Assembly: GCF_000006565.2 (NCBI RefSeq)
Contig: NC_031476.1
Location: 2,442,458 to 2,506,457 of the forward strand
Length of the DNA stretch: 64,000 bases
Source of the DNA: Toxoplasma gondii ME49
Taxonomy: Eukaryota; Apicomplexa; Conoidasida; Eucoccidiorida; Sarcocystidae
Reading direction: 5' to 3'
Part shown: positions 50,601 to 60,200 of the stretch, one piece after another
How the letters are laid out: the number at the start of each line of letters is the position of its first letter
How positions within the stretch are numbered: the first letter of the stretch is position 1
Notes under the pieces: generated by a model
What the model saw: the letters and a program-made list of their open reading frames with translations, nothing else
The model's database searches: none
Told to the model about the DNA's origin: nothing
Made by a program: the position numbers and the translations under genes

Positions 50601-50684
50601 TTGCGTCTCGTTTCTTTGTTGTTTCAGGACGTTTCGGATCCATTTGGCCTGGACAACTTGCTTTCGGAGGCGAAGAAGAAGTGA
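43922..50684 (+). CDS. SNW domain spliceosomal protein (SNW1/SKIP/Prp45), twelve exons
   Basis: This is the conserved spliceosome component that joins the activated complex and bridges RNA and step-two factors; in animals it is also a transcription co-regulator. Exons: 43922-43938, 44703-45048, 45508-45693, 46315-46476, 47051-47198, 47306-47433, 47809-47981, 48428-48545, 49043-49183, 49678-49796, 50189-50267 and 50628-50684, all phases agreeing, 557 residues. Landmarks: FLRRLPAP at the N-terminus, [10 protein letters not shown] (residues 82-91), [47 protein letters not shown] with SNW at 304-306, [43 protein letters not shown] and the tail [15 protein letters not shown]. The donor after 47198 (GTAAGG) is preferred over the GC site at 47228 because only it rebuilds SPPRKLTQQDQ in frame. 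The first exon codes under six residues. Expected in the nucleus. Confidence 0.96.
44050..44111. repeat. (TA)n microsatellite with TG interruptions
   Basis: TA tract interrupted by two TG units in intron 1 of SNW1, followed by degenerate catacata words. Confidence 0.9.
44579..44695 (+). repeat. CT-rich direct repeats before an SNW1 acceptor
   Basis: Units of the type cctctctcctctctctacttg and ctcctcgctcctgtctct recur in tandem in intron 1. They end in a T-run that leads to the exon 2 acceptor at 44701-44702, so they form an unusually long polypyrimidine tract. Confidence 0.85.
45799..45870. repeat. (TA)n microsatellite pair
   Basis: Two TA tracts separated by a short tgtatgtataaattttta spacer, in intron 3 of SNW1. 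Confidence 0.9.
46614..46646. repeat. (TA)n microsatellite
   Basis: Pure TA tract in intron 4 of SNW1, about 180 bases before the longer TATATG array. Confidence 0.9.
46829..46985. repeat. Compound TA/TATATG array of about 155 bp
   Basis: The longest simple repeat in the window: TA runs broken at intervals by TG, forming a compound (TA)nTG array inside intron 4 of SNW1, 65 bases before the next exon. Each strand can fold back on itself. Confidence 0.9.
47598..47629. repeat. (TA)n microsatellite
   Basis: TA tract with one TG interruption in intron 6 of SNW1. Confidence 0.85.
48085..48147. repeat. Interrupted (TA)n microsatellite
   Basis: TA tracts broken by ttt and tg words in intron 7 of SNW1. 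Confidence 0.8.
50014..50044. repeat. (TA)n microsatellite
   Basis: TA tract in intron 10 of SNW1, followed by tatgtatgtat words. Confidence 0.85.
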
Positions 50685-50948
50685 CGAGTTCCAGAGAGGA
50701 AATCCGCATGCGTTTCCATTCGCTTGAGCGTTCCTTCTCTGCCAAGTTCGCGCGGCCTTCCTTCGCTCGCGCCCTCTGGGTGTCACACCGTCCGATGCTG
50801 TCGTCCCCCTCTCAAGAGGACCAGGGTGCCATGCCAAGGCAATACCTCCCTCGCTGCCATCCTGACTTTGCGGTGGCACGTATACCTTCGAACATGTATA
50901 TTCCTAGCAGTTGGCTAAGCAGGTATATACATGTCTACACACACACTC

Positions 50949-50989
<41 letters not shown>

Positions 50990-52234
50990 TCCTTGTGTAC
51001 GGATGCGGATTTAAATGTGTGCACAGCTGTGTATGCAGCTGCGCAGAGGGAGAGAAGAAAGGAGAAGTTGAGCACGGTAGGCGCTGTTTTTCTGAGTGCT
51101 TCTGGGCAAGTCAAAGACAGTCACTCGCTGCATAGGTCCAGTTCATCTTTGTTTATTCGACCTCTTGTCTGTAAACAGTTTTCTCTGTTGTGCGGTTGAT
51201 ACATGCGATTTCGGCTGTACGGACACCCGGGCTGGAGGCACCTGTGCCGCCGAGTGGCGAGAGAATACCGGCTCTTCTAGAAAAGCGTCTCCAGCTGCGC
51301 AAGTCACACCCTTCTCAATCGGAATACTAGGACGGCATTCATAGAGAGCATACGAGGCAAAGCTCCCGAAAGGAAGAAGCAAAAGACACTGATACATACA
51401 TACACGTATATATATATATATATATATAGATATATAGATATGTAATTACATTTATATATATATATATATATATTGATGTATGAACGTATGAATAAGATGA
51501 GAGGTAGGGAGGAGAAGAAAAGATTTTTATCTACATCCATATCTATCACGGGCGAGAGAGATAGGGAGAGCAAACGGTAGAGAGGTAGATGTGGGGAGAA
51601 ACGAAAGGCGAGATATAGAGGGAGAAAAGGAGAGAGGAGGGAATCCGAGAGAGACGAAGAAAAGCTGAGTGTGAGAAGAGAACGTCGAAAGAGAAATTGC
51701 ATTTTGTTGGATGCGGCCAAAACGCCTCATTTTGGGGAGAACGACGAAATGCTTTTGACGTAAAACAATTTCTTCGACAGTCTGAAACTGCCGTCGCGAC
51801 ATCCAACCTGTCCGACTCGCCACAGAGGCACCGCGCCAATTCTCGGGGACAGACAAGAATGCCCCAGAGGGAGGTTTCCGGAGAAAACGCAATTCAGTTC
51901 CGGTCTTCGTGTCTCCAGAAAAACACGGCCAGAATGCACCACACCGAAAACAAAAATTATCATTCCCAATGAGTTGCATGCATCCACAACACCTTCACAT
52001 CCATCTGCGCCGATAAATGTCGATACTCATGTGCATCTTAAGTATAATTAGGTGCACATATAGATTATGTGTGCATGTATATATTATTTATATATATATA
52101 CATATGGTATATATAGATTATGCGTAGTTTTTTCTATGGCGGTTGCCTTGTTCTCCCTTCCTTCGATGAAACGCGTGGTAACGAGGTTCGTGTGCACCCC
52201 AGGTAGCTCGATTCTACACAACAGAAAAAAAACA

Positions 52235-52274
<40 letters not shown>

Positions 52275-52344
52275 TGCAACTTTGAGATATGTGTGTCTGC
52301 GGTGCATATCTCTCTGAGAGGAGTCCGAGAGTGGAAAAGTGAGT
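50685..52344. other. Convergent gap between SNW1 and URM1
   Basis: 3' regions of two facing genes. TA tracts lie at 50953-50987, 51402-51473 (interrupted by tagatatagatatg) and 52236-52271. A purine-rich stretch occupies about 51500-51690. The open frames of 90 to 150 codons seen on the minus strand at 51.3-52.0 kb are pyrimidine-derived and show no domain. Confidence 0.55.
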
Positions 52345-52869
52345 TTATCCACCGTGTAGAGTGGAGATGAAAGTAACACAGCTTCCAGGTGGAACAGGAG
52401 CCTCCATGCCTCCAAGAACTTCGACGTCGACATCGTCTACGAGAGCGAGAATGCCTGGCTTGATTCGCATCGGCGACAGCGTCGTCGAGAGCAGAAGGTC
52501 ACTGGAGAACAGCAGTTGTGTTTCCTGCGTCTCTTTCGCGAGTTCTCTTCTCTCTTCTTCATACATCTGCCTCGCCTCGCCCTCCTCCTCAGAAGCGGCA
52601 GGCTCGTACGCCTCGGCAAACAGTTCAGGCTTTTCGACAACTACATACGAACTTAGGAAAGAAACCAGCTGATACATCTTCACTGTGGCCGCTCGGCCAT
52701 TTGTCCCGCACCCTCCTTCAGACCCTGCAGAGCAGCCGCGCCGCGAGGAAGCAGAAAACTTGAGAGCAAGCGTCTTTGCTTTCGCCTTCGTGAGCTGCTC
52801 TAAACCTCCGCAGAACTCCACTGTCACCCGAAACGTCTCGGGGGGATCGGGAGAAGGCGAATCCCCCAT
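52345..52869 (-). CDS. URM1 ubiquitin-related modifier with internal insertion
   Basis: URM1 is the sulfur carrier that is activated as a C-terminal thiocarboxylate and passes sulfur to the wobble uridine of certain tRNAs; it can also be conjugated to proteins. This single-exon gene codes 174 residues, against about 100 in yeast or human. The hallmark C-terminus VTFISTLHGG is exact at residues 165-174, ending in the required Gly-Gly with no extension. VTVEFCGGLEQL (15-26) matches the first strand, KPELFAEA (80-87) matches the RPELF segment, and KPGILALVDDVDVEVLGG (137-154) matches RPGILVLINDADWELLGE. Two extra pieces explain the length: a Ser/Gly/Cys-rich loop at about 38-62 and an acidic, Glu-rich stretch at about 88-136, both between core elements. 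The frame stays open through them, so they are insertions and not introns (no suitable splice sites were needed). The ATG at 52869 is the first in frame. Confidence 0.93.
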   Translation of the reverse strand: MGDSPSPDPPETFRVTVEFCGGLEQLTKAKAKTLALKFSASSRRGCSAGSEGGCGTNGRAATVKMYQLVSFLSSYVVVEKPELFAEAYEPAASEEEGEARQMYEEERRELAKETQETQLLFSSDLLLSTTLSPMRIKPGILALVDDVDVEVLGGMEAPVPPGSCVTFISTLHGG

Positions 52870-55348
52870 TTCGGTGAGGAAACGCCGACAAAAGGAAAAG
52901 GAAACTCTTCTGAGAGCGGAGAGGACGGACGAAAGCCGGAGGAGACGGAGAGCAGTGGGGTACGAGAAGGGGAAACTCGAAGAACAGAAGACGCAGAAGC
53001 AGGAGAATACTAAACACCTCGATATCTTCTATAGGAAAACGAGCAGAAATGTGAAGTTTATTTTTCACTTTTGACAAAAAGCGTCCGTGAAACTGGCGCA
53101 AAATTGAATTCGGCTCTGCATGCGCCAGAGGATGTGGAGCAGCGTAAAGCGGAAAACAGCAGGAAGTGCATGTAGAAGGTCTGAAGAGGAGCGAATGGCG
53201 CGCGTACAAAAACTAAAACGAAAAAGGCAGTTCCAGAGATGTCAGGCGTGTTTGTATCTGTCGTGGATGAGAAAGGTCCGGAGACACACGCCGCATGCAG
53301 TGCGAAGGCAAGCTGCACAGAAAACAGGATGCTCTGAGGAAGACAACAGCCACAAAGGAAAACCGGACTGTCGCGCATTTCACATGCACTTGAAGTTGGA
53401 GGAAACAAGAAACATGGGAGAAAACTCTAAATAAAGGGCGACTTTCCTTCACGTGTTTACTGTGCAGTCTGTTTCTCTCAATCGATGTAGAAGAGGTGAC
53501 CCGGACCGGAAAAACACTGCCTGTTCGTGACCGCGACTGAGACACTTGTCGACTCCATTAGAGACGAGATTTCTTTATTTTGTAGAAAGGAACCGTCAAT
53601 TTACTTAGGGCGGACAATTAGGGAGCCCATTGACTTTGTCCAGACGTAGAACGAGGGGCAGCTTTCTCGAGAGAATTATCTCGACTCCGAGATGAACTGC
53701 TGAGATCTACACTTTTTCTTCACCGGCTTCAAGCCTGTTTTCGATACGAGAGCACAGTTACAACGGTGAAAAAGGTAAGTATGAAACCAGTCACAGAAAG
53801 GGCGCGAGGAAAGAAACAGCAACTGGTAACGCTCCTGGAGAGTCCAGGCGCAGGCATGGCGGACCTGGGGACAAGGCAGCGGAAAGACCCCAAAGAGACC
53901 GAGGTAAACATGCAGGTGGGGAACAGCAAGGAGTAGAAATGGACCGAGGGAGATGTGAGACAAAAAGGTGCAGTCGACAAGCAGAAAAAACACGAATTAG
54001 GTGTCTGCGCAGATCCCTGTGACTTTCAAGAGCCACATGAGACCCGTGAAAGCATTCGCTTGGCAGTGTAGAAGAGCCCGTGAAGGTGCAGTGTCAAAAA
54101 TTCCGTAAATATGTGTACGTGGAGAGACTGTGAGAAAGAAGGAGTACACAAGATAAAGCAACCTGGAGAAGGAACAGAGAACAGAGACTGAGGCAAAAGC
54201 ACATGCGTGTTGATGACATGAATTCCAAACAACCGCCATTGTGGAGTGGAATGAGTCTTGACACCGCATGCTCTTGAGGTCCGATCGTCATGCACGCCGT
54301 GAGCTGAACAGAGAAAAGGAACTACTTTGGTCATCTGCTTCCGCGTGGCCGTCTGGGGCTAGGAAATAGGCGATAGCGTTATTTCGGGGAAAAAGACTTC
54401 GGAGCTTCCAACATAGAATGACACGAAGACGAGTGTGGGGTCGCGATGTCGTATACATGCTTCTGCTCCTGTTACTGCCGTCGGCGTGCTTTCCTGGTTT
54501 TCCTCTCCGATGTGGCAGAGCGAAAAAGCAAGAGACATTCTGTCCACTTTGTCACCCGGAACTCAAACACGTATACACAACAATCGTCTCCCGATAGTCA
54601 CGGGGACACTCCACACAGACGCCGAACTATCTGCAGGATAAAAAACAGGCGTCCAAGAAGCGATGGACGCCAATGTTCGACCGACGCTCAAATGCTGACT
54701 TTGGTTCCCACTTGACAGCATCGTTCTATACAAAAAGGAGAAACATATTATAGATCGTTGTGAACGCACCAAGATACAAGAATCTACATACCCACTTCAT
54801 ACATACGTGAACTTCTACTTGGAAATCGTATATATTTTCATATGTACGCTCCTGTTTGTACCTATACGCATCTTTTTGAGAGAGTCCACTCTCTATTAAA
54901 AGTATATATATATATATACATGTATATATATATATATACTTTTAATAGAGAGAATGGGCGATGGATGTCATGTGGGACTTGATCTATGGAAACACGTGAA
55001 GACATATGCGTGAAAAGAGGTACCACCTGTCACTAACAATATGCGGGAACTGGACGCATACGCATATGCATTTCTATGCAGACGTGGTGAAATACACATA
55101 GACAGATGGAGCCACACTGCTTCCCAGAAAAATCTTCAATTATCTCAATGGGTCAATGCCATTGCATAATGCGTCAGGCCCGTGGTCGCTGCTTGGGTGG
55201 TAGGAGACAAAATGCATCGCGCGCCGGGTAGGTCTGATTTTTCATTAGTTTCTGGAAGGAGCAGCTGCAAATGCCTCTTTCTATTCGTTTCAGGAACAGG
55301 TTTTGCGTGAAAAAAGGAAAACAGTCCAAAGGCCCGAGAAGGCTGCAG
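52870..55348. other. Gap upstream of URM1 and before the right-hand membrane protein gene
   Basis: Divergent region expected to hold the URM1 promoter. Overlapping open frames on both strands at 53.1-54.3 kb have no domain. A 59-codon frame at 54419-54598 (+) has a Leu-rich hydrophobic stretch but no other support. The 64-bp palindrome at 54889-54952 is described separately. Confidence 0.5.
54889..54952. repeat. Perfect 64-bp palindrome with TA core
   Basis: The left half ctctctattaaaag plus a TA run ending in aca is mirrored exactly by tgt, a TA run and cttttaatagagag, with no spacer (centre between 54920 and 54921). The unique-sequence arms of 14 bases on each side lift it above a plain TA microsatellite. 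A shorter hairpin, agagag-tcca-ctctct, overlaps its left edge. Confidence 0.93.
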
Positions 55349-55470
55349 ACAGGCTCTTGCGCTTCCCGGTGGATTCACTGACGTGGATGTTTCCAGCATT
55401 CCCGTTTCCCACGCTGAGTTCATAAACAAGAGCTTCTCTGTCACCCATGATGCTCTCATCTTTGAACTTC
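55349..55470 (+). CDS. Possible 5' exon of the right-hand membrane protein gene
   Basis: After an acceptor-like tgcag at 55344-55348 an open frame codes GGFTDVDVSSIPVSHAEF followed by SFSVTHDALIFELLW, which has the look of folded protein (alternating hydrophobic residues, no low complexity). No donor with good consensus was found at its right end and the link to the 57-kb exon is not established. It could be a separate small gene or chance. Confidence 0.3.
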
Positions 55471-57232
55471 TGTGGACTACCCACTCTCAAACGTTCCCTG
55501 AGCCTACTGATCCTGCCGAGAGAAAACATTTCCCCCCAATTTTAGCAAGCCAAAAATCCTCTCGATGTCGCCGTGCACAGGGTCGCAAACTGCGGTGTAG
55601 GTTCGCATCCGCCTTTTGGCGTTTCTCGGTGAATCCTGGGGTGGAACTCCCATCTCATCTTCGCTTCGCCAGTGCTTGCTCGAGTTTCCCTTTCGCCTGC
55701 TACTCTCGGTGGCGCTCTGGAACTCTCTCGTTCGATCCACTCTTTCCAGCCGTCAAAAATCCTACACACTGTCGCTTATGAGACCTCTGCATCTTGCGTG
55801 GCGAGCCTGGAAGGAAAGATTGGTTTCTCAGACGTGTGTCAATATCCTTTTCGGTTTCAGAGCGGCACCGAAGTCTGAAACGAGCTCTTAGGCATCAATC
55901 TGGCTTTTGGCTTGGCGCCTTGCTCTGTCATGTTTCTCGTTCTCCTTTGTTTTTGGGCTGTCCTTCCAGGGGTATTACTATTAGGACACAAAAAGTCACA
56001 GGTTGAGCGCAAGATGTGACCACCGCTTCACTCGTGCTTGTTTCTGTGCGACGAAAGTCGCTTGTCAACGCACACACAGAAGGCGTTTTCAACGTCGGTT
56101 TGCGTCCGAATTGCAAAGTTGAAATTCCCCTGAAACTCCTGGCGTTACTACGAGCAGCTCGTTTCGATTTGGGACATCTATACGAGTGACAGTCAGCTCT
56201 CTCCCGGATTCAATGTGCTTTTCGGATGAGCATATTTCCCCGTAAACACAGCAGCTCATTCTATAAAAGGCGTTCGACGAAGAAGCTGTCCTTTCCCGCG
56301 TTCGTATGTTGTACAGGCCTTTCGTTCTCATGGATTGTCTTCTCCCGTTCCTCCCCGGCGTCGTACAGCTTCACTGGTCTTCTGTTTCTTGGTACTGCTG
56401 CTTGCTTTCTCTTCCTTCATGCGGCTGATTTCCAGCAACAGCTGCTGCGTGCGCTGTCCTATGTTTGATGTTACAGTCCTGCACGTGACCCTTGAACAAA
56501 GGGCTTGCAGACGCCTTCTTGCTTGAGGTTTGGTTACATTTAGCTTTATTTGAGCCGTTTACAATTTCTTTCTCGTGTAATCTCTTTCGCTTGAGCACCC
56601 AAACCCATGCCGAATACAGATGCCGAAGCTGGAGAGCCTCTGCCCAGGACTGCATGTGCGTATGCCGTCATGATTTCGCTTCGCGTGGGGACAAAGAAGA
56701 GCGTCGTGTTCATTTGATCTCTTTCTTATTCCTCGACTCCGTGAGCGTGTTCCAAAAGGATACACACTGGCAATGTATACACAACTGTTGTCGTGTTCGT
56801 CACAAGCTTTCCCGTGTGTAGATCTGTGCGTGGTTATCCGAATATACATACTTGTGCACTGTTGCATGTATGTAGATTATCGCATCTTGGGATATCGATT
56901 TGCCTTTGTCAGCAACTCTCTGTGAATGTGTGACGGTTTCTCGCGCTTGGAATGCGTGTCTTCACGCGTTATTTTTCTTCATCTTTTCACGCGCGTTCCC
57001 TGAATCTTCTGCGTAGTGCATATCCTAAAGGAAGACCACATGTCTGCGTTGAAACCTGTTTCGATGAATACGTTGTGCCCTCCCTCCAGCTACGCACCAC
57101 AAGTTCTAGCCGAATTCCTTGTAAAAAGGCCAGCCGGGTCCTCTGTACTTACGGTTTTCTACGAACCGAGGAAGGAACACTGCAAGAAATCAAGAAGCAG
57201 ACCACAAAAGCCGCAGCAACTCGGACTTTCAG

Positions 57233-60200
57233 CTTCTCGTCTCGACGAACAAGGTAGAAGGCACGGAGAAGAAATGCGGCTACGTTGTTTGTTGCACGGT
57301 GACAGGTTACCACGAAGAAATGACGGTGGAAAAAGACGTAGCAGCGCAGGTTCCAGAGCCCGTGAGCTATAAAGAAAGGATGTGGGGCTCTGTGGCAGAA
57401 CGTCACGGCGCTCACTTGGTGTCTTTCCACGGTGAAACGAAAGTCGACACTGCTTCAGACCCAGACGACAAGTCTGAGGTTGAGCCGTCGGGAACCAATC
57501 AGACAACACGCGAAAAAGAAGACGAATCGAAGGTCGTTTCCTTACAAAACACAGACACATCTGCAGGTTGGGGCGTCCAGGCACCTCCCGAAGCCGGCTC
57601 GCCGTCAGAAGCGAGCCACCACGCACCCTTTGTCTCTCCAGAACCAATTTTACACGTTTGTTCGTCGAGCGAAACCGAAAGTGACACGGTTCAAAGAGGC
57701 GGAACTCCGGGTGAACGACTGGAGAGCAGAGATGCATGGACAGAAGACGCTGATGAGGACAGAGAAGACGCACGAGACCAGGAAACCGACGAGGCAGCTG
57801 TTGTTTCAATCGCGACCGTTAGTCTTGATCCACATGCCGCGTTCGCGTCTGACGCAGACAGAAACTCCCCGGTAGGACAGTCTTTTTCCAAATCGGGAGG
57901 AGACTTTTCTCTATACACTTGCCACATGGGCTCCTTAGTCTGTATCTCGATGTGCCCGTTCCTGCGTACATTTCCCCATGCATTCACACATATATTTACA
58001 GTTTTAAACAGGCATCTGTTTGGATGTGTACATGTGCCAATGAATAGTGCAAATGCGTAGTAACGGTGGCACATGCAACTATATATACGCATTCCTGTGT
58101 GTATACACTTTTGCAGGTCGCTGTCTCTATGAATACGTTGAGTTGCCCACATTAAGCTGACAGAAAGGCAAATGCTCAGTTGCATTTCTTTGTTTTACAC
58201 ATTGACATAAAGACCTCACACTCAATCGCTGCCAACAATGCCGTCTGTCCCCCTCATGCATGAAGAACTGTCACTATTCACTGCGTTTCGTGCGTTGCTT
58301 CCTAGTCTCCTGCGCATGCAGTCCAACTTTTTATCTGCGTGTTTCCTTTCTGCTTTCCCTTCTTTCATACAGAGTCGACCCATCCTGATCACAGCCAGTC
58401 CAGGTGTCCACGGAGGTGGCTGTGTGCCGGTTCTTTCGGATTTTTCTCCCGACGTTAAAAACGAGCTTGTTATGTCGGCCCTCTGGCACGCGCCATTTGC
58501 GAGTTCAGAGTCTAGCACCCGCTGTACGCGGCCGACATCCTTCCTCCCCTGTTCGTTTCCTTCGTCGGGAACGGCATCTGTTTCTCGCGGGCTTGCCCAA
58601 AGTCGAAAAACGAACCACGGCGGTTGCGACGAAGTACACGGGAAGCAGGCGACACCTTACAGAGGAAAGGCTAGAGTACACGAACCGCGCAACAGCAACC
58701 AGAAAGAAGTGAGAAAAGAAACGAGGAACTGCAGGTTGACCCGCGGCTTCGAGGAAATCGATGGGGCATCGAATAACATGCTGAGAAGCGGCGAGGTGAT
58801 AAAGGTGAAGGTAGCTGATCCGCGGCATGGGTGCAAAAACAAGTGTTCCGCCTCTCAGCCCACGGCCTCTCTACCCTCTTGGTCTTCAGTGTTTCACCAA
58901 ACCGAGGGGCGAAATCTCAGGCGTTCGAACGTTGAACCCGATTTGTCCATGGAAGTCCAGGGAAAGGTGTTCCAAGAAAAGGGAGCAAGTTGTGTGTGTC
59001 GTTGCGGCGCATACAACGGCCAAAAAGTGGTGTCTGCCGATTCACATTACATGGCACTTGCAGCGCGACATTTCCCTGTCATCGCATGTGTGCAAGCAAC
59101 GACAAATGACGGGGAAAGCGAGCAGGAAAAGGAAAAAAGACGAGAGCAAGCTCACAGCCAAGGGGTACCGGTGGAAAGTAAGAATCCGTGGTCAGGTGTG
59201 CAGGTGTCGGATCGGGAACGAGGGTGGAAATCTGAGAAGACACCTTCTCTGTGTGACGTGGCGTCTGAAGGAAAGACCGATTTAGACAGAGAGAGTTCTC
59301 CAGAGAGATGGCAAACACAAGGAAACAAACGCACGGGTCACCCAGCAGGCAAGTGCCGCGATCCTACCGAGGAAACTGAATCGCAGGAAGCCGAAAGAAA
59401 GCAGGGAAACAAAGACAGCCCACAAACGTTGCCGCAAAGAGGCCAGACTTCCTTAACAGTTCACGTGAACTGGAGTACTTCTGAAGACTTGCCGAACACA
59501 GTGTCAAGAGAAACGACAGCAGACGAGGAAGAGACAGCCGAGGAGAAGGGCGCCCATTTGAACGGCAAGACGGTTGTGAAAGACAAACCGGAAGTGGAAG
59601 AAATCTGCTGCACAAGAAAGGTGGAAAATGCGGAAGGCTCGCAAAACGAAGCGCGTGGACGTTGGAATTCTACAGTGTGTGTGGAGAAAAAAAACACAGA
59701 GCCTTTCACGGATGCATGTGCTAGGTCCGCTCGGCCAAGAGATACCGAGACGGAAACATGTGGAGAAATCCAAGAGAGCGACAACAACGGTCGAACGTCA
59801 AACACAACAGCGACCTTGTCCCAGTGGTTTTCGCCTCTTCCTTCTTGCAAAACGGATAAAGACGGACACGACAAATCTGACAGTTCACCAAAGGTCGCTT
59901 CTCCCGAAGGAAATTGGCATCTTCCTTCAGCCATCGCCTTGCCGCAAAATGCCCTTTCCTTTGGAACAGTCTCGCCACCTTCCTCGCCGAACACAAGGAA
60001 CCGAAGCCACTCTTCGACCCTGGGAGGCTGTCTCGAAAGAGAGGGAAGCGAAGAGGTAGAACCAGAAAAGGAAATGAAACACGAAGAGGAAGTGGAACAA
60101 GAAAAGAGGATAGAACAAGCGGAGCAAATAGAACGAGAAGAGAAAATCGAACGAGACGAGAAAACGGAACCACGAGAGATAGGAGAGAAGGAAGGAGAAT

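Noticed and set aside
54419..54598. 59-codon frame with a Leu-rich stretch that could be a signal peptide
   Set aside because: Too short, no second exon found, and the Leu run comes from a ctgctc-type repeat.
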